DNA of 38,077 nt from an uncultured Lachnospiraceae bacterium (GTDB lineage: Bacteria > Bacillota > Clostridia > Lachnospirales > Lachnospiraceae), in the NCBI GenBank assembly GCA_910585825.1, contig CAJUEY010000027.1:1-38077 (forward strand). The letters are read 5' to 3'. How positions within the stretch are numbered: the first letter of the stretch is position 1; each line of letters starts with the position of its first letter. A program made the position numbers and the translations under genes. Positions 1-7,825 of this stretch are shown in pieces. The notes under the pieces were generated by a model. The model was not told where the DNA came from. It saw only the letters and a list, made by a program, of their open reading frames with translations, and searched no databases.

Positions 1-53
1 ACAACAAGGAAACCCAGTAAAATCAACGGGTATGGCAATTTAACAATTGCCTA
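1..53 (+). repeat. 53-bp inverted repeat, left copy
   Basis: The first 53 bases are the exact reverse complement of the last 53 (38025-38077). Within and just beyond the repeat, 30-56 can fold into a hairpin: GGCAATT pairs with AATTGCC around a TAAC loop, and GTAT/ATAC extends the stem past one bulged A. In one frame the repeat reads as the end of a protein (QQGNPVKSTGMAI then stop), which would fit the tail of a multicopy mobile-element gene, but I do not recognise it. It lies 28 nt upstream of the fhs start codon. Confidence 0.9.
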
Positions 54-81
54 TACAAGAATGTGTGTAGGAGGAAAAAAG

Positions 82-1752
82 ATGAAAACAGATATCGAAA
101 TAGCTCAGGAAGCCGTTATGCTCCCTGTCCGGGAAGTTGCAGAAAAGTTAAATATTTCTCAGGACGATTTGGAATTTTATGGAAAATACAAAGCAAAACT
201 GTCAGATGAATTACTGGAAAAAACTTCCGGTAATCCGGACGGCAAATTAGTATTGGTGACGGCAATCAATCCTACACCTGCAGGAGAAGGCAAAACAACA
301 ACCAGCATCGGTCTTGGTCAGGCTCTTGGGCTTTTAGAGAAAAAAGCAGTATTGGCCCTCAGAGAGCCTTCTCTTGGTCCGTGTTTCGGCATCAAAGGAG
401 GAGCTGCCGGAGGCGGATATGCCCAGGTCGTTCCTATGGAAGATCTGAACCTGCATTTTACAGGGGATTTTCATGCAATTACTTCTGCCAATAATCTGCT
501 GGCAGCTTTATTAGACAATCATATCCAGCAGGGCAATGAATTAAACATTGATACAAGACAGATTGTCTGGAAACGCTGTCTGGATATGAACGACCGCGTT
601 CTTCGGAATATTGTAGTAGGCCTTGGCAATAAATTAGACGGTTTTGTACGGGAAGATCATTTTATTATTACAGTCGCCTCCGAAATTATGGCGATTCTCT
701 GTCTTTCTGAAGATATAGAGGATTTAAAAAATCGCCTTGCCAGAATTATTGTTGCTTATACTGTTGACGGAAAACCGGTTACGGCAGAAGACCTTCATGC
801 TGTGGGATCAATGGCGGCATTGTTAAAAGATGCTTTAAAACCGAATCTGATTCAGACGTTAGAGCATACGCCGGCAATCGTTCACGGCGGTCCTTTTGCA
901 AATATCGCCCATGGCTGCAACAGCATCCGCGCAACGAAAGCCGCTCTGAAACTGGCCGATATTGTCGTGACAGAGGCGGGATTCGGCGCAGATTTAGGAG
1001 CGGAAAAGTTTTTTGATATCAAATGCCGTAAAGCGGGCCTGAAACCCGACTGCGTGGTTTTGGTAGCTACTGTCCGGGCGTTAAAATACAACGGCGGAGT
1101 ACCGAAATCAGAACTTGCCGACGAGAATCTGGAGGCTTTGAAAAAGGGTATCGTCAATCTGGAAAAGCATATTGAGAATTTACAGAAGTATCAGGTTCCT
1201 GTTGTCGTAACATTAAATTCTTTTGTTACCGATACCCAGGCAGAAACAGATTATGTAGCCGAATTCTGTAAAGAACGGGGGTGTGAGTTTGCCTTATCCG
1301 AAGTCTGGGAAAAAGGCGGAGAAGGCGGAATTGCGCTTGCTGAAAAAGTGCTTGCTACATTGGAAGAAAAGGAAAGCCATTTTAAAGTCCTCTATCCGGA
1401 TGAAGTCAGTCTGAAAAACAAAATTGAAACAATTGCAAAAGAAATATACGGAGCAGACGGTGTTGCCTATAGTCCTGCTGCAGAAAAAGAATTAAAACGG
1501 ATCACGGATCTTGGCATGGGAGATTTTCCGGTCTGTCTTGCCAAAACGCAGTATTCTCTGTCAGATGATCAGGATAAACTGGGACGTCCGGAAGGCTTTA
1601 CTGTAAATGTCAGAGAAGTATATGCATCTGCCGGAGCCGGATTTGTAGTTGCAATTTTAGGAGCGATTATGACGATGCCGGGACTTCCCAAAGTTCCTGC
1701 TGCAAACCGCATTGATGTAAATGAAAACGGATGTATTACTGGATTGTTTTAA
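82..1752 (+). CDS. fhs: Formate--tetrahydrofolate ligase
   Basis: The enzyme joins formate to tetrahydrofolate using ATP, giving 10-formyl-THF in the cytoplasmic one-carbon pathway. The P-loop-like motif PTPAGEGKTT is at residues 64-73, and other conserved blocks (FTGDFHAIT, DLGAEKFFDIKCR, VATVRALKYNGG) follow in order. I start it at the ATG at 82 because GGAGG lies just upstream; the in-frame ATG at 61 would add seven residues and has no ribosome site. The resulting 556 aa match the usual family length of about 556. The frame is open upstream to the window edge, but that is the repeat. folD follows 20 bp later, so the two are very probably co-transcribed. The promoter is not visible and may lie beyond the left edge. 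Confidence 0.97.
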   Translation: MKTDIEIAQEAVMLPVREVAEKLNISQDDLEFYGKYKAKLSDELLEKTSGNPDGKLVLVTAINPTPAGEGKTTTSIGLGQALGLLEKKAVLALREPSLGPCFGIKGGAAGGGYAQVVPMEDLNLHFTGDFHAITSANNLLAALLDNHIQQGNELNIDTRQIVWKRCLDMNDRVLRNIVVGLGNKLDGFVREDHFIITVASEIMAILCLSEDIEDLKNRLARIIVAYTVDGKPVTAEDLHAVGSMAALLKDALKPNLIQTLEHTPAIVHGGPFANIAHGCNSIRATKAALKLADIVVTEAGFGADLGAEKFFDIKCRKAGLKPDCVVLVATVRALKYNGGVPKSELADENLEALKKGIVNLEKHIENLQKYQVPVVVTLNSFVTDTQAETDYVAEFCKERGCEFALSEVWEKGGEGGIALAEKVLATLEEKESHFKVLYPDEVSLKNKIETIAKEIYGADGVAYSPAAEKELKRITDLGMGDFPVCLAKTQYSLSDDQDKLGRPEGFTVNVREVYASAGAGFVVAILGAIMTMPGLPKVPAANRIDVNENGCITGLF

Positions 1753-1772
1753 AAGAAAAGAGGTAGAAAATC

Positions 1773-2612
1773 ATGGCACAGATCATTGACGGAAAAAAGA
1801 TTTCTGCAGAAATAAAAGAAGAATTGAAAGAACAGGTAGCACAGCTGAAAAAGGACGGCATTGAAGGGACGTTGGCCGTAATCCAGGTAGGAGATGATCC
1901 CGCTTCCAGCGTATACGTCCGCAATAAGAAAAAAGCCTGTGAATACATCGGAATCGGTTCTAAATCCTATGAATTACCGGAAACCACCACACAGACAGAA
2001 TTGCTGGATCTGATTGCAGACCTAAATCAGGATGACGCCGTAAACGGTATTTTAGTTCAGCTTCCCGTACCGGCGCACATTGATGAAAAAACCATTATCA
2101 ATGCAATTTCCCCAGCCAAAGATGTAGACGGATTTCATCCGGAAAGCGTAGGCGCTCTGACCATCGGGCAAAAAGGCTTCGTATCCTGTACGCCTGCAGG
2201 AATTATTGAACTTTTGAAACGTTCCAATGTAGAAATAGACGGCAAAAACTGCGTCATCATCGGAAGAAGCAATATTGTAGGAAAGCCAATGGCGCTCCTT
2301 ATGCTGCGGGAAAATGCAACGGTGACGATCACCCATTCCCACACCCAAAATTTAAAAGAAATCTGCAGCCGGGCGGATATTTTAATTGCCGCCGTCGGCA
2401 AAAAAGAATTTATTACCGGAGAATATATCAAAGAGAATGCCGTTGTCATTGATGTGGGAATCCACAGAGATGAAAACAATAAGCTTTCCGGCGACGTCAA
2501 ATACGATGAAGCAGAGCCGAAAGCCTCTATGATCACACCTGTCCCGGGAGGCGTTGGACCTATGACAATCGCCATGTTAATGCATAATTGTGTAGAAGCT
2601 ATGATCCGGTAA
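1773..2612 (+). CDS. folD: Bifunctional methylenetetrahydrofolate dehydrogenase/cyclohydrolase
   Basis: FolD interconverts 5,10-methylene-THF, methenyl-THF and 10-formyl-THF, the steps adjoining the Fhs reaction. The 279 aa show the catalytic YVRNKKKAC region with its lysine (Y-x3-K), the VQLPVP substrate loop, PAKDVDGFHP, the nucleotide-binding GRSNIVGKPMA and the C-terminal TPVPGGVGPMTIAML signature. Length is normal for the family. An AGAGGTAG ribosome site precedes the ATG. It lies 20 bp after fhs and 16 bp before the zinc-ribbon/TPR gene, so a three-gene operon is likely. Confidence 0.97.
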   Translation: MAQIIDGKKISAEIKEELKEQVAQLKKDGIEGTLAVIQVGDDPASSVYVRNKKKACEYIGIGSKSYELPETTTQTELLDLIADLNQDDAVNGILVQLPVPAHIDEKTIINAISPAKDVDGFHPESVGALTIGQKGFVSCTPAGIIELLKRSNVEIDGKNCVIIGRSNIVGKPMALLMLRENATVTITHSHTQNLKEICSRADILIAAVGKKEFITGEYIKENAVVIDVGIHRDENNKLSGDVKYDEAEPKASMITPVPGGVGPMTIAMLMHNCVEAMIR

Positions 2613-2628
2613 ATGGGAGCAGGGATTT

Positions 2629-3738
2629 ATGAAATGTAAAAAATGCGGAGCAGAAATCCCACAGGGTTATGTGTATTGTAATATTTGCGGAACAGAAGTA
2701 CAGCTGGTGCCGGATTATAACTTGCTGGATGAAGATATTTTAACCGGCATACTGCAGGAGGAGACGCTATCCAAAAAGAAAACGTCCGGGCCGTCTAAAA
2801 AGAAAAAGATTCGTTCCAACCTTTTCATCTGGGGCGGCATTTGTATGATTCTTGTTATTGCTGTATTTACTTTAATTTTTGTATATCAGGAAATCAAAAT
2901 CAAGCAGCAGAACAGCTTTAAATATCAGTATCAGAAGGCGGAAGACTATTTTTCGACAGGGGATCTGGACAATGCGCTTTTGTGCTATGAAAGAGCCCTT
3001 GAGTTAGAACCGGGCAGCAGAAAAATCCAGGAACAGCTGGTGGAAATTTATCTTTCCAGGAAGGATGAAAAAGCAGCTGCATCTGTACTGGAAAATATGA
3101 TTGAGGAGAATAAAAGAGACAAGAAATCCATTCAAAAACTGATCCAGATCTATGATACAACAAAAGAATACGATAAAATCATTGTTCTTTGCAAAAAGGT
3201 AGAAGACAGCGGACTGTTGGAGCTTTTTACAGATTACATTGTAGAACAGCCCAAATTCAGCAATATATCCGGAACTTATGAAAAGCCTCTTGATATCCAA
3301 ATTTTTTCTGTCAGAAAATACGACATTTTTTATACAACAGACGGTACAGATCCAAAAGAACACGGAATCCCTTATAAAGAGACGATTCCGCTGGAAAGAG
3401 AAGGAACAACCGTGATTACGGCAGTCGCCCGCAATGAAAAAGGTATCTACAGCGAACCTGTAACGGCTGAATACACCATCCGGTATGAACCGCCGGATAT
3501 GCCTTCTGTCATTCCGGCAGGAGGAACTTACAGCGAACCTCAGACGATTACGATCCAGGTTCCATCTGACTGTACGGCTTACTATACCTGGGACGGCAGC
3601 GATCCTTCCAAAGAATCCTTTCGCTATACAGGACCTATTGAAATGCCCATGGGCAATCAGGTGCTATCTGTCATACTGATTAATTCAGTAGGATTGGAAA
3701 GTCGGATATATCGTGTGAATTACGTATATATGCCATAA
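2629..3738 (+). CDS. Zinc-ribbon, single-pass membrane protein with TPR and two chitobiase-C-type domains
   Basis: A 369-aa protein of unknown function with a clear modular order. An N-terminal zinc ribbon has C3, C6, C17 and C20. A Lys-rich stretch (48-62) precedes one membrane helix at about 65-86. TPR-like helices run from about 98 to 200 (YFSTGDLDNALLCYERALELEPGS is a typical repeat, residues 107-130). Two beta-sandwich repeats of the CHB_HEX_C type follow at about 206-285 and 290-368, each carrying a YTTDGTDP- or YTWDGSDP-like signature. The topology resembles TcaA/YvbJ-type proteins: zinc ribbon inside, C-terminal domains outside. It sits 16 bp after folD and is probably translated from the same mRNA, although a folate role is not implied by its domains. 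The ribosome site is weak (GGGAGCAGGG). Confidence 0.8.
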   Translation: MKCKKCGAEIPQGYVYCNICGTEVQLVPDYNLLDEDILTGILQEETLSKKKTSGPSKKKKIRSNLFIWGGICMILVIAVFTLIFVYQEIKIKQQNSFKYQYQKAEDYFSTGDLDNALLCYERALELEPGSRKIQEQLVEIYLSRKDEKAAASVLENMIEENKRDKKSIQKLIQIYDTTKEYDKIIVLCKKVEDSGLLELFTDYIVEQPKFSNISGTYEKPLDIQIFSVRKYDIFYTTDGTDPKEHGIPYKETIPLEREGTTVITAVARNEKGIYSEPVTAEYTIRYEPPDMPSVIPAGGTYSEPQTITIQVPSDCTAYYTWDGSDPSKESFRYTGPIEMPMGNQVLSVILINSVGLESRIYRVNYVYMP

Positions 3739-3747
3739 AAAAATTTA

Positions 3748-3776
3748 TTGTCTAAATAAAGGAGAAATGCTAAAAT
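3748..3776 (+). promoter_or_regulatory. Sigma-A-type promoter with extended -10, for the symporter gene
   Basis: TTGTCT at 3748-3753 is followed after 17 bp by TAAAAT at 3771-3776, with TGC directly before the -10. Transcription would begin near 3783, leaving a leader of roughly 65 nt. The block ATGCTAAAAT is identical to that in the promoter at 16670-16698. Confidence 0.6.
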
Positions 3777-3849
3777 TAAACCGAAAAATCGCTGTTAGGA
3801 AGCAAAAAGGCCGAATAGTGACAAAAATCAAAAAGAAGGGTGAGATAAG

Positions 3850-5340
3850 ATGATTGATTTTATTGAAAGAGTAAACGGACAGATCAACGGCTTTGTCTGG
3901 GGCATTCCTATGTTGGTTTTATTAGTTGGAACCGGCATACTGATGACGATATTGACCAGATTATTCCAGATTACACACATTGGATATTGGATGAAACATA
4001 CGCTTGGAAGCATTTTCACTGATAAACACATCACAAAGCACACCAAAGCAGATGACCAGTCCATTTCTCAGTTCCAGTCTTTATGTACGGCATTAGCGGC
4101 TACGATTGGCACCGGAAACATTGTAGGTGTAGCAACGGCGTTAATCTGCGGAGGCCCGGGCGCGATTTTCTGGATGTGGATTGTTGCTTTTTTCGGTATG
4201 ATGACCAACTATTCAGAAAATGTTCTTGGTATTTATTACCGTAGAAAAAACGAAAAAGGCGAGTGGAGCGGCGGAGCCATGTATTATCTGCGAGACGGTC
4301 TTGGCGCCAAACCGGGCATGAAACAGGCAGGCGCCGTGCTTGCAGTACTGTTTGCTGTTTTTTGCCTGTTTGCTTCCTTTGGAATCGGAAATATGAGTCA
4401 GATCAACTCCATAGCCGGAAATATGAAAGCGGCGTTCCAGATTCCTACTATGGTGACAGGCATCATTTTGATGATTCTTGCAGGACTGGTTATTTTAGGC
4501 GGAATCAAAAGAATTGCAAGCGTTACGGAAAAGCTGGTGCCTTTTATGGCGATTCTTTATATCATAGGAGCGTTGGCAGTATGCATTTTACATATTAACC
4601 AGTTCGGAGCCGTATTCGGCGCTATATTTAAAGGCGCTTTTGCCATAAAAGCAGTAGGAGGCGGTATTGTAGGTTCCGGTATCAAGCTGGCGGTCACCTG
4701 GGGAATGAAGCGAGGCGTATTCTCCAATGAAGCAGGACTTGGTTCTTCCGTTATGGTACATTCCAGCTCCAATGTAAAAGAGCCGGTTCGTCAGGGAATG
4801 TGGGGAATCTTCGAGGTTTTTGCAGATACAATTGTAGTCTGTACGTTAACGGCTTTTACTGTACTTTCTTCCGGTCTTGTGGATCTGACAACCGGAGAAG
4901 TCCTGAGCACAGCAGAAGATTCTGCATTGGTAGGGCAGGCGTTTGCAACGGTATTTGGTTCTGCGGGGCCGGCGTTTATAGCGATTGCCATATTGTTGTT
5001 TGCATTTTCCACAGTGCTTGGCTGGAGCCATTATGGTTCCAAAGCATTTGAATATCTGTTTGGTTCCAAAGCAACCATTATTTACCGGGTTATTTTCATT
5101 GTGTTTATTTTAGGCGGCGCAACGATGAGTCTGGAGTTGGCATGGGATTTATCTGATACGTTTAACGGCCTTATGGCAATTCCAAACTTAATAGGCGTAA
5201 TTACTCTTTCTCCGATTGTCAGCAAGATTACAAAGAATTATGTTGACCGAAAGATCAAGGGAAAACAAGAGAAACCTATGCTTTCCGCATTTCCTGAAAT
5301 TCAGAGAATGCAGGAGCGGGAATTGAATGAGAGCGACTAA
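3850..5340 (+). CDS. Sodium:alanine symporter family protein (AGCS)
   Basis: A 496-aa polytopic inner-membrane carrier of the alanine/glycine:cation symporter family, expected to import alanine or glycine with Na+. Family signatures include the early GTGNIVGVATAL segment, the GGAMYYLRDGLG loop and the TWGMKRGVFSNEAGLGSS block, with about ten or eleven hydrophobic segments. Length is typical. The ATG is preceded by AGAAGGGTGAG. It has its own promoter at 3748-3776 and a terminator at 5366-5405, so it is a monocistronic unit. The exact substrate cannot be read from sequence; glycine or alanine are the family's usual ones. Confidence 0.93.
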   Translation: MIDFIERVNGQINGFVWGIPMLVLLVGTGILMTILTRLFQITHIGYWMKHTLGSIFTDKHITKHTKADDQSISQFQSLCTALAATIGTGNIVGVATALICGGPGAIFWMWIVAFFGMMTNYSENVLGIYYRRKNEKGEWSGGAMYYLRDGLGAKPGMKQAGAVLAVLFAVFCLFASFGIGNMSQINSIAGNMKAAFQIPTMVTGIILMILAGLVILGGIKRIASVTEKLVPFMAILYIIGALAVCILHINQFGAVFGAIFKGAFAIKAVGGGIVGSGIKLAVTWGMKRGVFSNEAGLGSSVMVHSSSNVKEPVRQGMWGIFEVFADTIVVCTLTAFTVLSSGLVDLTTGEVLSTAEDSALVGQAFATVFGSAGPAFIAIAILLFAFSTVLGWSHYGSKAFEYLFGSKATIIYRVIFIVFILGGATMSLELAWDLSDTFNGLMAIPNLIGVITLSPIVSKITKNYVDRKIKGKQEKPMLSAFPEIQRMQERELNESD

Positions 5341-5365
5341 AAAACAGAAAATTTTACAGATGTAT

Positions 5366-5405
5366 ACAGACAGGGGTATGCTGCAGGGGCATATCTCTGT
5401 TTTTT
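5366..5405 (+). terminator. Probable rho-independent terminator after the symporter gene
   Basis: ACAGA (5366-5370) pairs with TCTGT (5396-5400), and an inner GTATGC pairs with GCATAT across a short bulge and a purine-rich loop. Five T residues follow directly. The bulge lowers the score, but the position between two independent units fits. Confidence 0.6.
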
Positions 5406-5509
5406 GAATTACAGTTAAAAAACGTGAATGAATGTTTCAAGAGATTCAATTGTAAAGTCAAATATCCTTTGTTAATATATCTGATATAAAATATGGAGGA
5501 GGAATTGAT

Positions 5510-6607
5510 ATGAAGATCGGTGAAATCATTCGCAAATACAGAAAAGAGAGGAATCTGACACAGGAAGAGGTGGCAGGACGTCTCGGAGTGACAGCTCCTG
5601 CTGTCAATAAATGGGAAAAGGGCGTCAGTATGCCGGATATTACGCTTTTAGCTCCCATTGCCAGATTGTTAAATATCACTTTAGAGACATTGCTGTCATT
5701 TCAGGAAGATCTGACAGCAGAAGAAATTGGAGAAATCATAAAAGAACTGGATCAAAAAATGGAAACCGAACCGTTCGATAAAGTATTTCAATATGGACGC
5801 GGTCTGATTTGCAAATATCCAAACTGCTGCCAGTTAATCTGGCAAATAGCGGCGGTGCTGGATGCCGAATATATGCTGAATCATACAGAAGATTCTCAAA
5901 ATATAGAAAATGCTCAAACATATCATATGCAGATTGAAAAGTGGTATCTGCAGGCATTGGAAAGCAAGGATGAGAAAATAAGAAAAAATGCAGCGGGATG
6001 TTTATTTCAATATTACTTAAGAAAAGAGGAGTATGAAAAAGCAGAGCAGTATATTTCTTTTTTTCCGGCAGAAAGTACAGACGGAAAGCAGAAACAGGCA
6101 TTGATCTACAGTAAAACTAACCGAAAGGAAAAAGCCTGCAAAATTTATGAAGAAATTCTTTTTTCGGAGTATCAGGTGATAAATATGACATTATACAATT
6201 TGTTTGTGTTATCTATGGAAGAACAGGATATGCAGCGGGCACGGATGTGGGTGGAAAAAGAAAGCAGTCTGGCCAGGCTTTTTGATATGGGCGTATATCG
6301 TGAGGAGTCCTGCAGACTGGAACTCGCCATGAAAGAACAGTCCAGAGAAGAAACCTGCGATATCGTCAAAAAAATGTTAGATTCTCTGGAACAGATGGTT
6401 CGTGCTTTTGCAGATTCCCCTATGTATCGTCATTTGAGCTTCTCAGATCCACAACCGGAATTTTATGAGAAGCTTCGCAAAAATTTGTTGGAGAATCTTC
6501 AGGATAAAGAGGCATTCCGCTATATGAAAGGATACGTACCGTGGGAAGAAATTCTTGATGTAAACGAAAAGAAGTGTTATGTTAAGTTAGAACAACAAAA
6601 AAGATAA
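5510..6607 (+). CDS. XRE-family helix-turn-helix regulator with TPR-like C-terminal half
   Basis: The 365-aa protein starts with a clear Cro/C1-type HTH at residues 1-60 (LTQEEVAGRLGVTAPAVNKWEKG is the helix-turn-helix core, residues 17-39). The remaining 300 residues are predicted helical, with repeated Y/A/E-rich pairs suggestive of TPR-type repeats, as in quorum- or peptide-sensing XRE regulators; no ligand can be assigned. A strong GGAGGAGG site precedes the ATG. A weak promoter (TTGTAA at 5450, TAATAT at 5473, 17-bp spacer) could serve it. rlmH follows 10 bp downstream and is probably co-transcribed. The target genes are unknown. Confidence 0.85.
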   Translation: MKIGEIIRKYRKERNLTQEEVAGRLGVTAPAVNKWEKGVSMPDITLLAPIARLLNITLETLLSFQEDLTAEEIGEIIKELDQKMETEPFDKVFQYGRGLICKYPNCCQLIWQIAAVLDAEYMLNHTEDSQNIENAQTYHMQIEKWYLQALESKDEKIRKNAAGCLFQYYLRKEEYEKAEQYISFFPAESTDGKQKQALIYSKTNRKEKACKIYEEILFSEYQVINMTLYNLFVLSMEEQDMQRARMWVEKESSLARLFDMGVYREESCRLELAMKEQSREETCDIVKKMLDSLEQMVRAFADSPMYRHLSFSDPQPEFYEKLRKNLLENLQDKEAFRYMKGYVPWEEILDVNEKKCYVKLEQQKR

Positions 6608-6617
6608 AGGAATTCTA

Positions 6618-7097
6618 ATGAAAATAACAATTTTATGCGTAGGAAAAATAAAAGAAGATTTTTATCGAAAAGCCGTTGCAGAATATGCAAAACGACTGAG
6701 CAGATACTGCCGGCTGGATGTGATTGAAACTGCAGATGAAAAAACACCGGATTCCGCCGGCGCCGCTTTGGAAATGCAGATTAAAGAAAAAGAGGGACGG
6801 CGGCTTTTGAAATATCTCAAAGAAGACGCCTATGTAATCGCCCTTGCGATCAATGGAAAAGAATTTGATTCCCTTCAGATGTCTTCTGCTATGGAACAGC
6901 TTGCATTGAAAGGGAAAAGCAATCTGATATTTGTAATTGGCGGTTCCTTGGGATTATCAGAAGAAATCTTAAAACGTGCAGATGAAAGATGGAGTTTTTC
7001 CAGGCTGACATTTCCTCATCAGCTTATGAGGGTGATTTTGCTGGAACAGATTTACAGAAGTTACCGGATTATGCAGCACGAACCGTATCATAAATGA
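6618..7097 (+). CDS. rlmH: 23S rRNA (pseudouridine-1915-N3)-methyltransferase RlmH
   Basis: RlmH is a SPOUT-fold methyltransferase that methylates pseudouridine 1915 in helix 69 of 23S rRNA, acting on the 70S ribosome. The 159 aa match the family length and carry the characteristic start KITILCVGKIKE, the SAM-binding FVIGGSLGLSEE knot region and the C-terminal signature ending HEPYHK. AAAGGA precedes the ATG. The last codons (GAACCGTATCATAAATGA at 7080-7097) strongly resemble the SCCmec attachment site at the end of staphylococcal rlmH (orfX). A partial copy recurs at 7723-7740. Confidence 0.97.
   Translation: MKITILCVGKIKEDFYRKAVAEYAKRLSRYCRLDVIETADEKTPDSAGAALEMQIKEKEGRRLLKYLKEDAYVIALAINGKEFDSLQMSSAMEQLALKGKSNLIFVIGGSLGLSEEILKRADERWSFSRLTFPHQLMRVILLEQIYRSYRIMQHEPYHK
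7080..7097 (+). other. Candidate attL-type site at the 3' end of rlmH
   Basis: These 18 bases end rlmH. The core AACCGTATCATAA (7081-7093) is repeated exactly at 7724-7736. From established knowledge, SCC elements integrate by serine recombinases at the same codons of rlmH, in sites ending TATCATAAATGA and TATCATAAGTAA; both endings occur here, one at each copy. The inference of an integration scar rests on this match and on the transposase remnant between the copies. Confidence 0.5.
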
Positions 7098-7115
7098 GGA
7101 CAAAAGAATGAAAGT

Positions 7116-7646
7116 ATGGGTGTCAAGAAAGTATACAGCATATGGATTTGTATGAATCCTCCCAAGAACCGTGAAAACAGCATTACTCGCTATTATATTG
7201 CAGAAGAAAATCTGGTAGGGAATGTACAGGAGCGAAAAGCGGATTATGATTTAATGGCTGCTGTTTTGATTTGCCTTGGGAAAGGGGAGGACTCTAATGC
7301 AGATGTGTTGAAACTTCTGAATGTACTTCTTTCCACAGATACGGATTCAAAGGATAAGTGCCAGATACTGGAGAAAGATTTTCATATAGAAATGACTCAG
7401 ACATTAGAGAGTGAGGTGTCGATTATGTGTAATTTGAGTAAAGGTGTAGAAGAGCAGGGAATTCAAAAGGGAATTCAAAAGGGAATTCAGAAGGGGATTC
7501 AGGAAGGAATTGATAAAGGAATAACAGCTATGATTGTAACACTGAAAGAACTGCAAATATCGAGAGACGTTATTCTGAAACAAATCTGTGAAAAGCTTGG
7601 CTTGACAGAAGAGACTGCAGAAACGTACTTGAAAAAAATAAACTAA
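7116..7646 (+). pseudogene. N-terminally truncated Rpn / PD-(D/E)XK family transposase remnant
   Basis: The 176-aa open frame resembles only the C-terminal half of Rpn-family (PDDEXK_2) recombination-promoting nucleases, which are usually about 300 aa. It opens within the KVYSIWICMNPP segment that normally follows the nuclease core, so the catalytic region is absent and the product should be inactive as a nuclease. The C-terminal part has the family's typical run of GIQKGIQKGIQ repeats and a closing LGLTEETAETYLKK helix. No good ribosome site precedes the ATG at 7116. It lies between duplicated rlmH-end sequences, supporting a mobile-element relic. The alternative, an expressed small protein made of the C-terminal half, cannot be excluded. 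Confidence 0.7.
7458..7517 (+). repeat. 12-bp tandem repeat coding GIQK units
   Basis: Five consecutive 12-bp units based on GGAATTCAAAAG lie in frame and encode GIQK, GIQK, GIQK, GIQE and GIDK. The first two units are identical at DNA level and the later ones diverge. Such repeats are common near the C terminus of Rpn transposases and may change copy number by slippage. Confidence 0.85.
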
Positions 7647-7650
7647 ACAT

Positions 7651-7682
7651 TTCAGGCAGAGCATTTTAGTGTTCTGCCTGAA
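7651..7682 (+). terminator. Strong hairpin just after the transposase remnant
   Basis: TTCAGGCAGA (7651-7660) pairs perfectly with TCTGCCTGAA (7673-7682), and the 12-nt loop can add further wobble pairs. There is no clean T run, so it may be a weak terminator or part of the end of the original element. Confidence 0.5.
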
Positions 7683-7722
7683 GTAATACTACGAGAGTTT
7701 TTGCACTTAGATATGTAATGGA

Positions 7723-7740
7723 AAACCGTATCATAAGTAA
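7723..7740 (+). other. Candidate attR-type site (second copy of the rlmH 3' end)
   Basis: The sequence AAACCGTATCATAAGTAA repeats the end of rlmH and in frame reads KPYHK then stop. Sequence further upstream in that frame shows no rlmH similarity and a stop at 7708, so only the terminal codons are duplicated, as expected of a recombination site rather than a gene duplication. Confidence 0.5.
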
Positions 7741-7764
7741 ATATGGGAAACCCTCTCAACGATA

Positions 7765-7794
7765 TTGATAAAACATAAGATCTTATGATATAAT
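7765..7794 (+). promoter_or_regulatory. Strong sigma-A-type promoter with extended -10
   Basis: TTGATA at 7765-7770, an 18-bp spacer, and a consensus TATAAT at 7789-7794 preceded by TGA. Transcription would begin near 7801, giving an 80-nt leader that contains the hairpin at 7826-7859 and then the zinc-ribbon gene. Confidence 0.7.
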
Positions 7795-7825
7795 ATCAGA
7801 AATAGAAATTTATTACGAAAGAAAA

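Noticed and set aside
1..81. A tetrahydrofolate riboswitch before fhs.
   Set aside because: Only 81 nt are available, and most of it is the 53-bp repeat that also precedes an unrelated DUF378 gene; no THF-riboswitch core was seen.
2135..2575. Long antisense open frame across folD, and similar ones opposite fhs, mutS and the COG2509 gene.
   Set aside because: They mirror the codon pattern of the true gene, lack ribosome sites and encode no recognisable domain.
3767..3853. A 28-residue Lys/Arg-rich open frame (ATG at 3767) whose stop overlaps the symporter start, looking like a coupled leader peptide.
   Set aside because: Its ATG lies inside the extended -10 of the promoter at 3748-3776, so it would be upstream of the mRNA 5' end. 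AGGAG is also only two bases from the ATG, too close for initiation, and a 28-codon open frame is expected by chance.
6618..7097. Reading the 7723-7740 sequence as a duplicated or split rlmH gene.
   Set aside because: Only the last codons are repeated; the frame is closed at 7708 and shows no further rlmH similarity.
7458..7517. Short tandem repeats as a CRISPR array.
   Set aside because: The 12-bp units are contiguous without spacers and are in frame, coding GIQK.
7094..7740. A complete SCC or integrative element between the rlmH repeats.
   Set aside because: The interval is about 630 bp and has no recombinase, so at most a remnant is present.
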